From Xenopus tropicalis (lineage: Eukaryota > Chordata > Amphibia > Anura > Pipidae), in assembly GCF_000004195.4 (NCBI RefSeq), contig NC_030683.2:45893358-45957357 (forward strand): a stretch of DNA of 64,000 nt. Direction: 5' to 3'. Below the pieces are notes generated by a model. That model had not been told where the DNA came from and did not search any database. It saw nothing but the letters and a program-made list of their open reading frames with translations. Below, in pieces: positions 38,956-50,274 of this stretch; positions within the stretch are counted from its first letter, which is position 1; each line of letters opens with the position of its first letter. Position numbers and translations under genes: made by a program.

Positions 38956-40570
38956 CAGTGGTGTGAAAAACGATTTGCCCCCTTCCTGATTTCTTATTCT
39001 TTTGCATATTTGTCACACAAAATGTTTCTGATCATCAAACACATTTAACTATTAGTCAAAGATAACACAAGTAAACACAAAATGCAGTTTTTAAATGAGG
39101 GTTTTTATTATTTAGGGAGAAAAAAAATCCAAACCTACATGGCCCTGTGTGAAAAAGTAATTGCCCCCTGAACCTAATAACTGACTGGGCCACCCTTAGC
39201 AGCAATAACTGCAATCAAGCGTTTGCGATAACTTGCAACGAGTCTTTTACAGCGCTCTGGAGGAATTTTGGCCCACTCATCTTTGCAGAATTGTTGTAAT
39301 TCAGCTTTATTTGAGGGTTTTCTAGCATGAACCGCCTTTTTAAGGTCATGCCACAACATCTCAATAGGATTCAGGTCAGGACTTTGACTAGGCCACTCCA
39401 AAGTCTTCATTTTGTTTTTCTTCAGCCATTCAGAGGTGGATTTGCTGGTGTGTTTTGGGTCATTGTCCTGCTGCAGCACCCAAGATCGCTTCAGCTTGAG
39501 TTGATGAACAAATGGCCGGACATTCTCCTTCAGGATTTTTTGGTAGACAGTAGAATTCATGGTTCCATCTATCACAGCAAGCCTTCCAGGTCCTGAAGCA
39601 GCAAAACAACCCCAGACCATCACACTACCACCGCCATATTTTACTGTTGGTATGATGTTCTTTTTCTGAAATGCTGTGTTACTTTTACGCCAGATGTAAC
39701 GGGACACGCACCTTCCAAAAAGTTCAACTTTTGTCTCGTCGGTCCACAAGGTATTTTCCCAAAAGTCTTGGCAACCATTGAGATGTTTTTTAGCAAAATT
39801 GAGACGAGCCTTAATGTTCTTTTTGCTTAAAAGTGGTTTGCGCCTTGGAAATCTGTCATGCAGGCCGTTTTTGCCCAGTCTCTTTCTTATGGTGGAGTCG
39901 TGAACACTGACCTTAATTGAGGCAAGTGAGGCCTGCAGTTCTTTAGATGTTGTCCTGGGGTCTTTTGTGGCCTCTCGGATGAGTTGTCTCTGCGCTCTTG
40001 GGGTAATTTTGGTCGGCCGGCCACTCCTGGGAAGGTTCACCGCTGTTCCATGTTTTTGCCATTTGTGGATAATGGCTCTCACTGTGGTTCGCTGGAGTCC
40101 CAAGGCTTTAGAAATGGCTTTATAACCTTTACCAGACTGATAGATCTCAATTACTTTTGTTCTCATTTGTTCCTGAATTTCTTTGGATCTTGGCATGATG
40201 TCTAGCTTTTGAGGTGCTTTTGGTCTACTTCTCTGTGTCAGGTAGCTCCTATTTAAGTGATTTCTTGATTGAAACAGGTGTGGCAGTAATCAGGCCTGGG
40301 GGTGACTACAGAAATTGAACTCAGGATCGATAAACCACAGTTAAGTTATTTTTTAACAAGCAATCACTTTTTCACACAGGGCCATGTAGATTTGGAGTTT
40401 TTTTTCTCCCTTAATAACGTAAACCTTCATTTAAAAACTGCATTTTGTGTTCAATTATGTTATCTTTGACTAACAGTTAAATGTTTCTGCTCATCAAAAA
40501 CCGTTAAGTGTGACAAACATGCAAAAGAATAAGAAATCAGGAAGGGGGCAAATAGTTTTTCGCACCACTG
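38956..40570 (-). mobile_element. Complete Tc1-type transposon
   Basis: 1615-bp element with ~210-bp terminal inverted repeats starting CAGTGGTGTGAAAAACGATT and ending TTTTTCGCACCACTG, flanked by TA (38954-38955, 40571-40572). Each inverted repeat holds an outer and an inner GTGTGAAAAA motif (inner ones near 39147 and 40361-40381), i.e. IR/DR architecture as in other vertebrate Tc1 elements. It encloses one intact transposase gene. Confidence 0.93.
39174..40196 (-). CDS. Tc1-type transposase, intact 340 aa
   Basis: Cuts and pastes the surrounding element, acting in the nucleus on its inverted repeats. Single uninterrupted minus-strand frame of 340 aa, the usual length for Tc1 transposases. 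The N-terminal half is the two-part helix-turn-helix DNA-binding region (GKGYKAISKALGLQRTTV, then SGRPTKITPRAQRQLIREA with a GRP linker). The catalytic DD34E residues are visible: D in WTDETK, D in QQDNDPKH, and E in SPDLNPIEMLW. Start MPRSKEIQEQ is the standard Tc1 start. No stop or frameshift, so this copy could encode active protein; activity is inference. It has no relationship to the kinase genes. Confidence 0.95.
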   Translation of the reverse strand: MPRSKEIQEQMRTKVIEIYQSGKGYKAISKALGLQRTTVRAIIHKWQKHGTAVNLPRSGRPTKITPRAQRQLIREATKDPRTTSKELQASLASIKVSVHDSTIRKRLGKNGLHDRFPRRKPLLSKKNIKARLNFAKKHLNGCQDFWENTLWTDETKVELFGRCVSRYIWRKSNTAFQKKNIIPTVKYGGGSVMVWGCFAASGPGRLAVIDGTMNSTVYQKILKENVRPFVHQLKLKRSWVLQQDNDPKHTSKSTSEWLKKNKMKTLEWPSQSPDLNPIEMLWHDLKKAVHARKPSNKAELQQFCKDEWAKIPPERCKRLVASYRKRLIAVIAAKGGPVSY

Positions 40571-41783
40571 TATATAGCCTCTAACCTATGAAAACTGGCA
40601 CCTGGTCCTAAATTGTAGTACAGGTATGGGATCCCTTATCATAGCTAGGTAGAGCAGGATGTACCCTTGTAAACCCAGGGAAAGTCTAGTTGCGTGTTTG
40701 TCAGGAAGTATTCCCACCTCTAACATATACACATACTATTTTAAGGCAAGATTGAAAGATCTGCCATAATTTGATCTGGACCAGCAAAGGAAGGAGACTG
40801 GCACACAGCCAAACCTAACTTAATAGATGTGAAACATTTTTAGTGCCTCTTCCCAACCAAAAATCTGTACACGTGGTCAACAAAAAGTAATAAAAACAGT
40901 AATATCATAAAGCATTACTAATTAGGAAAATGTTTAGCTTAGCAAATTATCTCCACATTGCAAAACTACCCAGAATAAATAAATATAATGCAGAGGAGGG
41001 CCCAGCAGACTGCATCAAAGACCCAGCAGACTGCATTAAGACAATACAAGCCCCAGTGCAAGATCCAGTTGGTGCTGTTCTCTGCTACACTCACATGTAA
41101 CCAAATGGAACATTCCTTTCAGAAAAAACACTCTTTTGTATTTTTGTTATTATTACTAATGGACCCCAAGCTACCATACAAGTAGATATTTGGAGATATT
41201 TTGGAGAAAAGAGTACATTGTTATTCAAGAAGTAACACAAAAAGAAATTAGATTGTATTTTATCATTCCATGCAGTGTCTTGTATGCGCATTTCCTAGAT
41301 CTAAACAAATTGTATACTGATTTAATTCAAAAATAATAATAATAATAATGTTGTGGAAAAATCTGCTGCCTAATGGCCACCTTAGTTCTGTAGCTCGATG
41401 GAGGGGAAAACCCATAGACCCTCTATACTTATGGTCAGTGCAAGTAAGCAAAACTTTGGGATCAGCACTGCCTATATAATGCAATTCCTTAACTTTTTAC
41501 ACATTGTACAAATGTCCAACATTTCAGTCCTTATTAGAACCTTTCGCAAGGGTGTGTATGTATATATATATATTTATATATATTTATTTATAATATTTAT
41601 ATAACATTGTATAAAACTGCACTCGCAGGTCTTGCAAAGTGAAAAAAACCCTTTTTTATACGATGCTATATTGTTTTTTAAGTCTAGCTCCCAGGCAAGT
41701 ATCTTAAATGGAGTGCAAACTATATAGAATGTGACTTTACATTGCGACTCTCTTTCTCAGCTAAGCCCTTGCAAGGGAGTGGA
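40571..41783. other. Intergenic, nothing recognised
   Basis: No supported gene. A short end of the TA-flanked MITE family lies near 40618-40640 (ACAGGTATGGGATCCCTTAT), and a TA-rich stretch at 41555-41600. Confidence 0.4.
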
Positions 41784-42063
41784 CAGTGTCGGACTGGCCC
41801 ACCAAGATACCAGGAAAACTACCGGTGGGCCCAGGTGTCAGTGGGCCCTCTTGCTTCTATTTATTTAGCCTATTTCATGGTCATTCCTTTTATCCGTATG
41901 GGAACATGGAAGCTTGATAGAAGGAAGAATAGAGTATAGTATGTAGCGAAAACAGACTAGGATAATAAAGAGTTTGAAGGAGGAAAGGAAGAATTAAAGT
42001 TTTTAGAGTGGGCCCCTGGTCTAGGTTTTTCTGGTGGGCCCCTGCCACCTCAGTCCGACACTG
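41784..42063. mobile_element. hAT MITE, family CAGTGTCGGACTGG (copy 2)
   Basis: 280 bp beginning CAGTGTCGGACTGGCCCACC and ending CAGTCCGACACTG, with a perfect 8-bp target duplication GGAGTGGA at 41776-41783 and 42064-42071. Non-coding. Confidence 0.92.
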
Positions 42064-42071
42064 GGAGTGGA

Positions 42072-45000
42072 GGACAAACTTTAAGCACCTGAAATGTAAC
42101 TCGCAATAAGTTAGGAATTTAAAAAATGACTGGGCGCCAGCAGTAGTATCTGAGCACAACAAAGGATAGCAGCAAAATTGAGGATGCTGGTTTAGCATAG
42201 GACAGATAGTATACAGGGGCTTAAACACATACGGCTAGAACTTGTGAGGGATTAGTCTCACTACTCATATCTCCATCACTGCTCTTTTATAGCTGGCCAG
42301 TCTAACTCTATGAGTGTGGTATGGCACAAACTTTACTGGAACTTTCTGACCAGTAGGGGGGATTAATCAAACCTGTCCCCAATTGTTAATTAAAAAGTTA
42401 TTAGAATATTTGGCAGTATCATAAACATATCATACATTTTCACACAGAACAAATAATAAAACACAGTGTGGAGTGTGAAATGTGTTTTAATGTAGCAACA
42501 TGGAAGCCTAGCACAATTATTTGTACACGTGACTGCTAAATGTCCCACCCTGTAGCTGTGTCCCCTGGTTCTTTTGATTAGTATTTTTTTTTTTTTAAAC
42601 TCTAATTCTACAAAACAAATAAACAGCAAGAGGTGCTTACAATAATACATGTTTAATCACTCACTCCATGCCACCTTTAGCATGGATAGGCCATATACTT
42701 TAGTAGACATTTGTGATAATTATAAAAATTTAAAATGCTTACTTCTTTGGCTTGTGGCCAAGGCAGGGTACTAATTCCACTCACATGATTTGGTGAAGCT
42801 TACATTTACATTTAGCCAAATGAGCATGACTATCTTAAACTACTATAGAACCTCAGCTTGGCATTTAACTCTACCACTTGCTAAACCTCATTCATAGGGT
42901 CCCTGCCAACTCACACTCCATGGGATCTTTGCCTAAGACTATGGATATTCTTGAACAGGCTCCAAAATGCTAAGCATGGCTCCCCTCTTCCATTTTTTTA
43001 CTCTAGAGGGATCATCTGATTGTGACATTGCTAAGGGATTGTCCTAGGTCACTCTTTCTTTTTTTACCTCAGGGAAACACCTTAACAGAAGGTATATTTA
43101 TTCATTAGTATAAAAACTAATACATTTCTTACTGTACATATTCAGAATATTCCTTGGCAGCTCAGAAAACAATTTGGGATCCTCCATTGCAGTACACTTA
43201 TATTGTACAGTGAGCTACACATTATATTATGACTTATAAAAGTAATCCTGTTAAACCAGGACTATAATTCATCCTCCCTAAAATCCATATATCCACATAA
43301 CCCATTTCAACACAGATTATATTTGTTTTTAGATAAATATCTTTTCTTTCATTTCAGTGTATTTTTCCCTACATCCCCCCGTTTCTTGTTGCCCGGTATA
43401 CAGTGACATCACCGGAATCACACAAAGCACACACAGTGAATATTTCCATTCTATGATATTCCTGCTCTGTGATGTTAACCCATTGCCTTCCATCAGCATG
43501 CCACATTATATGGGCAATGTGCTACAAAGTAAATCCTTTCGGAATACTGTTAGGCTAATGAGTAGGGGAAAAAAAGATTCATTGAGCTACATTTAAAAGT
43601 GACATTCATTTTTTTTTTATTTAAATGTACTCGCAGCACATGCCAAAAAGGGCTGGGCTAGCTCCTGGTTTTTACCACAAGAGTGTTCTCCTTGTTCTCA
43701 GTCGATGAAAAAGGCTTTGTAAAGCAAAAGCAAGTAAGGAAATAACTCAGTAGAAGCCCTGTCACTGTGTCAGTATGTAAGAGACAGAGGAATACTTCAC
43801 AAGTTTTTTGGACTCTGCTTCTCTGTACATGTACAGTATATATGTGTGTATAAATCTGTGTGTGTATGTGTATGTACATACATTTATAAACATGCTCCCC
43901 TAGTAAAGGACAGATACCAGTTGATGGAAAATGGAATGAACATTTGTTCAACATCTCATTAAGAAACAGTAAGGTACTTTGTTGCCATATTTTACAGGTA
44001 AAGTGGCCAATTTATTCATCAGAGCTATACTGACCACAATGACTTAACATTCCAGAATGTGGAAATGCCCCAGGGTATTTAGGAAAGTCTATTTTCACCC
44101 ATAGGCTGGATACTGCATGGAAGTGCTATCCCAGAGTTTGCCAAAAATGAACACCCCATTTGCCCTCACTGTGGCTGTGTTATTTAAAAGGAGTGTATTC
44201 AGAATAAAATGATTTCTTACATTGGTGTTATATGGATGAGATTATAGGGTCCAGCAGTTAAAGAAAAAGTTCAAGGTGCAAAAAAAGTCCATCCTGGTGT
44301 TATCCGCGAAGCAACAATAGATCCCAGAATTCCAGTGTAACTGCGCTTGCTTTAACCAAGCATTAGTTTTACTTAAAATACCAGAGGTAATAATATTTGC
44401 ACCTGTTAGTAACTTTTGTGCAAGTGGGGGCAACTTGCACATGGGACAGGTAACACACAAAGGGAGCCGTGCAGTTTATCACTGAGGGCAATTTCACTTT
44501 TCAGTCTACCAAATTTTGATGGGGAGTTGGAATTAGCATTGGGTCTGCTGCCTAAGGCACAAGCAAATCCAGTATGCACCTTGCTCACTGCACCTTATGT
44601 CTTGGGCCTCATGCACCAAAATAAGCTCAACCAAATTGGGGCACAGTTCTAGTAAACATGAGTGCAAGCAAGTCCAAGTTAATTATGGAAAGTATTTTAA
44701 TGGGCTTAGTTGTGCTCTTATTTTTAGCATGAAACACTGCCGCTAGCAATCATGCATGTTTTAGGAGTCTGGCCTAAGCTGCACATTGATGTTTTTATAT
44801 GATATAAATGAATAAAGATTACATTGACTCACTAAGTAATGCAGCTTAAAACTTTTGTCCATCCAGATATGTGAATTTCGGTTAGAGCACAGCCAAGTCG
44901 GCACCTGTTCTACAATTGGTTCAAGTTAGCAGCAGTGAAACAGAAAGAAGGTGAGGACTAGCCAGCTGCGGAAATCTTTTTTTTCTTTACCTTATGTATT

Positions 45001-45096
45001 TTAGTCTGTTATACTATAATTTATAGGGGAACCTGATTATTATAGTTATTAGCTATGTACCCCAACTACAACCACTGTACACTGGTTGCTCAGGTA
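42072..45096. other. Intergenic, nothing recognised
   Basis: No supported gene. A TGTG/TATG-rich stretch lies near 43838-43880. A frame after a good acceptor-like site at 43357 was considered and not accepted. Confidence 0.4.
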
Positions 45097-45324
45097 CAGG
45101 GCCGGAACTAGGGGTAGGCAGAAGAGGCAGCTGCCTAGGGCGCAACGATTGAGGGGCACCAGGCAGGAGCCTCTCCTGCCTACCCCTAGTGCTACTAATC
45201 GCCCTGCCCCCCTGCACCGCCTCCTGTGCTTTGGCGCACATGCACCGTTCAGGGGGGGCGGGGAGGTGGGCGGAGTTGGCCGACCGGGTTGCCTAGGGCG
45301 CCCGGTCGGCTTGGCCCGCCCCTG
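45097..45324. mobile_element. hAT-type MITE (CAGGGCCGG ends)
   Basis: 228 bp, GC-rich, beginning CAGGGCCGGAACTAGGGGTA and ending GGCCCGCCCCTG. Flanks CTCAGGTA (45089-45096) and CTCGGGTA (45325-45332) agree at 7 of 8. Confidence 0.85.
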
Positions 45325-45503
45325 CTCGGGTACAATAAGACCCTGTTCAGCAAGGAGACTTGTCCAAGCTCACAAATATCTGACATTGCACTGTGCATTG
45401 TGCATTGTAACCAGAAATCAAGCCGAGACCTCTGTATCAGAGACTAGAGACTAGTAGAAGGAAAGTCATTTTGGCATTTTACAGCCAATAGATTAGCCAC
45501 ATT

Positions 45504-46325
45504 TGTAAGAAGGTGAAAAATGTGTATTAATATGTATGGGAAATGGGGTAAAGAGTTGTTACTTTGTTTGACCACTAAGTGGCAATATGGTTACTTAGAA
45601 AAGTTAGGTGTAATTTAGACCCCGGCCACCAGAAGGCAGTGCAGGCAGGAGGGTATAAAAGCAGCAGACACACCCAGGTTGACGGTCTTTGACAGGAGGG
45701 CGGGGTCGAATCAACATCCATCGACAGGAGGAAGAGTCAGGACCTGGGCAGTAGAGAGGAATAGTTAGCAGAGGTTAGAGGGGTGTAATAGCGAGCATTA
45801 TATGCACAAGGCAGCCAGGGTAGATAGAACGGGCAGCCTCCGCTTCAACCAGGAAGAAGAGGAACTAGGTTCCAACGGGTCTCTCGTTAGTCAGGGAATC
45901 CAGTGCCAGTATATGAACAGCTAGAAACAGTGCAGAAGGCTTCTGTCCAGAATCCATAGAGAAAAGGTCTATCCTGGAAGAGTGGAGCAGTATCACTGCA
46001 GAGTACTGGACCACTAAAGAGAGTGGAGGGGTACTATAGTGGATCCCGAACCACTAGGCGGATAGGTGGGACTAGGTCCATGGTACCGGAATGGAAAATT
46101 GAATGTACTGAAACTGTGTAACTGGACTGGAAGTTGGGGCAAGGAGAATGAATTGTCTGTATCATTTGAAATGCTCCAGTGCCTGTGTGAAGGTGACCAT
46201 CGGCTGTCATAAAGTTATTTGCATGAGGACAAGTCTGGCTGTTTACTTCCTACCCGGAGTTGGGCTATTGAGTACAGGTAAGGGCGCTGTCCCTTTAAGG
46301 AATTATTACCAACATCCTCTCTACA
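45504..46325 (+). mobile_element. Probable solo LTR
   Basis: 822-bp insertion beginning TGTAAGAAGG and ending CTCTCTACA, with CATT on both sides (45500-45503, 46326-46329); the TG...CA ends and 4-bp duplication fit an LTR retrotransposon of Ty3/gypsy or retroviral type. A TATAAAA box lies at 45654-45660 and a possible CATAAA polyadenylation signal near 46208. No internal coding region or second LTR is present, consistent with LTR-LTR recombination. Confidence 0.75.
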
Positions 46326-46333
46326 CATTAGTG

Positions 46334-46662
46334 CAGCGTTTTTCAACCACTGTTCCGCGGCACACTAGTGTGCCGCGAGATGTTGCCTGGTGTGCCGTAG
46401 GCAGGGCACCAATGTACTAGGGGGGAACTGCTCTTGGCACCAATGTACTAGGGGGGCACTGCTGCTGGGCACCAATGTACTAGGGGGCACTGCTCTTGGC
46501 ACCAATGTACTAGGGGGCACTGCTGCTGGGCACCAATGTACTAGGGGGGCACTGCTGCTGGGCACAGAGTTAAATTTTTTAACATTTTCTAATGGTGGTG
46601 TGCCTCGTGATTTTTTTCATGAAACAAGTGTGCCTTTGCCCAAAAAAGGTTGAAAAACACTG
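46334..46662. mobile_element. hAT-type MITE inserted next to the solo LTR
   Basis: Begins CAGCGTTTTTCAACC and ends GGTTGAAAAACACTG, with a perfect 8-bp duplication CATTAGTG (46326-46333, 46663-46670). It contains the minisatellite at 46406-46565. Confidence 0.93.
46406..46565 (+). repeat. ~30-bp minisatellite inside the hAT MITE
   Basis: About five units of GGCACCAATGTACTAGGGGG followed by CACTGCT, with alternating CTTGGCAC and GCTGGGCAC junctions. Confidence 0.9.
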
Positions 46663-47350
46663 CATTAGTGCCACCTAGAACACTATATTTATTCTGAAGA
46701 AAGCTTTACCATACCTGGGTAAAGAGCCCTAGAAACTTTCTTTGTTTGCTTAAGATTGCAGCTGCCATTTTAGCTTGGTTTTCGTGGCTTCCTGCTTGCA
46801 GCTCTAGCCGTTATAGCTCACATTACACATTCCTAAGGGTGAGGGGAGTGAGTTTTATGAATTCTTATGGGAGGGGGGAGCAGGAGAGAGGAGAGAGCTG
46901 TGCAGACTCTGGCCCCCGGAATGAAGGATTTTTCTGAGAGAGAAAGTCAAATACCTTAAGCACATGCTTGCAAAAAAGGAGACAAGAAGTGCTTATGGCT
47001 GTATTTACATAGACCATTTTTCAGGTGCCCAAGTCTGGTCGATAAAGATTTGCTTACTATTAATTTTACCCGTTCTCCTCAAAAGGCTACTGTAATGATT
47101 ATGAGCTCAACATAAATATATATTGGACACTGTACAAATACACAAGAGAGTAGGGTTGCCATTCTATAATGGAGATCTAAAATGATGACAAAGGTGCAGT
47201 TTCAGGGTAATAATATTCATGTTATAACATGGCAGCTGGTTCAGTACCAGTGCCAGGGAATCTGGCATGATAATCATTTGGAAAAAGAAAATCAGTTCTA
47301 TTTATATTTGAACCAGGGGAATTTTTTTTGGCACAATTTATTGAACTTAA

Positions 47351-47729
47351 AGGGGTTGTTCACCTTATTTAACCATTTTTTTTATTATTGATTAACAGTG
47401 GTGGTATAGGTAATGATTACAACTCGATGCATAAGTGAGGGAAAGAGTTGTGTTACAGGGAGCAGTTTGAATGAGAGGACTGTAAATGAATATGAGAGGT
47501 TATACACAACAAGTTATAAAATGTAATAATAAAAAGAAAACTGTAGCCTCACGAGCAATAGTTTCTTGGCTGCTGGAGTCAGTGACCCCCATTTAAAAGC
47601 TGCAAAGAGTTAGAAAAAAAAACGCAAATAGATCAAAAACTATAAGAAATAAATAATGAAGACCAACTGAAAAATTGCTTAGAATAGACAGTTCTATAAC
47701 ATACTAAAACTTAAAGGTAAACCACCCTT
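47351..47729. mobile_element. T2-like MITE with TTAA duplication
   Basis: Begins AGGGGTTGTTCACCTTATTT and ends AGGTAAACCACCCTT, flanked by TTAA (47347-47350, 47730-47733). The TTAAAGGGG end fits the Xenopus T2/Kolobok-type TTAAAGGRR signature as I recall it. Confidence 0.85.
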
Positions 47730-47733
47730 TTAA

Positions 47734-48869
47734 CAAAGTAAACTTTTAGAATTTCTCAATTTTTTTCCTGTAAAGAATCAGTCTGGTAACAGAAACACTA
47801 ATTGTCGCATTTGTTTTCCAGCTCAGATTTTGGCAAATCCTATCTGGTTAGGACCTTTGCTCCTATCGGCATCAATGGGATAGGGCATCCTTGCTGAGTA
47901 CATGGAGAGTCAGCAGACACGTTCATTTTGGGCTGTAATTTTCCTTTGCTTACAGTGATGGTTATGTGCCAAAGCTATGTGCACTCACAGGAAATGTTCA
48001 AAGAAATGAACTAAAATAAATGAAATTTACATATTTTCCTAGCAGCCTAATTTTAAAGATAACACCAATCCATTTGTTATCCGAAATAGCACCGAAAATA
48101 GCTTTTTAAATTCCAGTTATAGCTGAGAGATACTAAGCATATATTTTTTGACATAAACTATGATTATACCTTGCAACAAAAACAAACTCAGCAGAACTGT
48201 TTCTCCCTTTTGCACAGGGGCAAAGCAGAACCAACAAGTTCTTTTCTTGATGTGTCAACTGAAAGTTGGTTAAATGAGGGGAATTCTGGTAAAAGAAGCA
48301 ACATTTGAAAAAATCCAGTTTATGTTTATGCTATCCTTGTTCCAGGCAAACAGAGGGGACTGGTCTGATACAAAACAAGCAGCGAGTGTCTTCAAATGGC
48401 CAGTTCTAAGTCTGGAACTACTGAGAATACAAATAAGCCACCTATCCATCATTATGTTGGAACAGTGAATTAAATTTAGGCAAATATCAAAGCTCTGGGT
48501 CTAATGACTTGGATGATTATTTTTGTCTCGTAAATATTCCATGATGGAAAAAAAGAAGGATTCGTTTGCTGGAAATGTGTCCTGGTGTTTGTGTACGGCA
48601 CCTGGTTTACTGTCCAATCAAAATATGTGATTTGTTCAGTCAGGAAATCTGTTTGCCATTTTAGGGAGACACGTCATTATTAATGACTAATATAAGCTTG
48701 CTCACACAGCCCTCACACTCATCACGATTGCTGTATTAAACAAAGCACTTCTTTATTGCCCAAGTTCTATCTGTTGGAGCACAACATTTTTACTGGATCA
48801 TACTGACCAAATTTCCGGAGGTCAGTGTTTTTCCCACTTTTATAAGTGTCTTGATCCATAACTACTACA
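47734..48869. other. Intergenic, nothing recognised
   Basis: No supported gene or clear repeat. Confidence 0.4.
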
Positions 48870-49150
48870 GGTATGGGATCCCTTATTTCGAAACTCATAT
48901 CTGAATTACAGGAAGGCCAGTTCCCACTTAAAGGAGAACTAAATCCGAAAAATGCATATAGATAGAAATGACATTTTATATACTCAACTTGCACCAGTCT
49001 AAAGTTTCAGCATCTCTTTAACAGTAATGATCCAGGTCTTTAAAGTTGAGCACAGGACCTCTCCATATTGGATTTTGCTAGGAGTGTCAGAGACACTGCC
49101 CATGTTCAGTACACTCTGAGCAGTAGTTGAGAAGCTAAGCTTAGCAAATA
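48870..49150. mobile_element. TA-MITE fragment with adjoining T2-like fragment
   Basis: 48870-48920 matches the TA-flanked MITE family (ACAGGTATGGGATCCCTTAT). At TTAA 48928-48931 a T2-like end follows (AGGAGAACTAAATCC) and continues for about 220 bp. The other ends are not recognisable, so both are partial. Confidence 0.5.
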
Positions 49151-49212
49151 CTACCAACAGTCAATAAATTGATGAAAATTGGTTGATACACCTAAATTTC
49201 AGCATATGTAAG

Positions 49213-49410
49213 CTGGTGATCCCCAACCAGTGGCTCGTGAGCAACATGTTCTCACCAACCCCTTGGATGTTGCTCTCAGTGCCCCCAAACCAGGTTGTTA
49301 TTTTTGAATTGGTTGAGTAAAAACAAGATTTACTACCGAATAAAGCCTCCTGTAAGCTGATAGTGTGCATAGAGGTTACCGAATAGCCAATCTTAGCCCT
49401 TGGTATTGAC
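49213..49410. mobile_element. Fragment of hAT MITE (family of 36086-36334)
   Basis: GGTGATCCCCAACCAGTGGC, GAGCAACATGTT, CCCCTTGGATGTTGCT and ACCGAATAGCCAATC match the element at 36086 in order; the right terminus is missing. Confidence 0.7.
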
Positions 49411-50270
49411 CTGTCCAGCACCTGACACCTGCAAGGGCTGATACACCATGTAGAGCACTTCAGTTTCTAGTTGGCATATTGTGCATATGCTACTTTTCTG
49501 GTTCTAAGAAAGGTAATAGTCCAGGGGAAAATCATACCTGGGGATGGTGCTGTCTCATAAAAATTTTATTAATATAAACATGGAGTAGAATTGGTACTCG
49601 TATAGAAAGAAATTACCTGGAACCCCTTCATTTATTTTGCATTCCATTTTAAATTGGTCAAAGCCTTGACTATTTTATCTATTGCCCCAAAATAGTAGTC
49701 TAATGTTTTAAGCAGTGGGGTAACAGAGGAAGCAGACCCTGTGGCTGCAGTGGAGCCTGGGCATTCTTACTCATGGGTTACCCACAATGTTAGGTGGAGG
49801 GCTCAGAAAAAAAAATTGTCAGTGGTTTTAAATGATGTCTTAATAATAATTCTGAAAGCTCCTACCCAAGATACCACATGCTATTTATGGGTCTGATATG
49901 TTCTAAAGTAAAAATTAAATATCTACAGAAACCACAAACCATAATCCCTATCACTAATATTACTTTATTCACTGTTCTTGTATGCTGTAATTAAGGCTAC
50001 AATTTCCATGCAAATCCTTCAAGGAAGATGGGATTGTGGGTAAAAAAATATGCAGAGTTTGAAATTCAAAGGAAATGCCAATACCATGGATGCCAGTGCT
50101 CAATGCAGAAACAGCAATGTCAGACAAATCCAACTGCTAACAAAATAATCATCAAAGGACAAACTAAATGAGGGCAGCCAGAGAGGTTTATGCAACAAAT
50201 AAAAAAATATAGGGGGTTTGGCAAGATAATGCAAGAGTGGGAAAAAGTTCAGAATATGATTTGGAAGGTA
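49411..50270. other. Intergenic, nothing recognised
   Basis: No supported gene or clear repeat. Confidence 0.4.
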
Positions 50271-50274
50271 TTAA

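Larger units (their letters stand above)
45454..47015 (-). mobile_element. Older T2-like MITE split by two later insertions
   Basis: Segments 45454-45503 and 46671-47015 are colinear, in reverse orientation, with the element at 52458-52912 (shared AGAAGGAAAGTCATTTTGGC, GTGCCACCTAGAACA, GCTTATGG.TGTATTTACATAGACC). The right-hand end is lost after about 47015. The copy at 52458-52912 shows the uninterrupted site, so the intervening LTR and hAT element are insertions. Confidence 0.85.

Noticed and set aside
43357..43596. Open frame after a good acceptor-like TTTCTTTCATTTCAG
   Set aside because: Two frames are partly open, neither gives a convincing peptide, and no partner exon was found.
45509..46276. 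TATA box plus ACAG|GTAAGG donor read as a host first exon
   Set aside because: The whole segment is an insertion with TG...CA ends and CATT on both sides, so an LTR explains it better.
46365..46653. Overlapping open frames with repeated peptide on both strands
   Set aside because: Translation of the minisatellite inside a hAT MITE.
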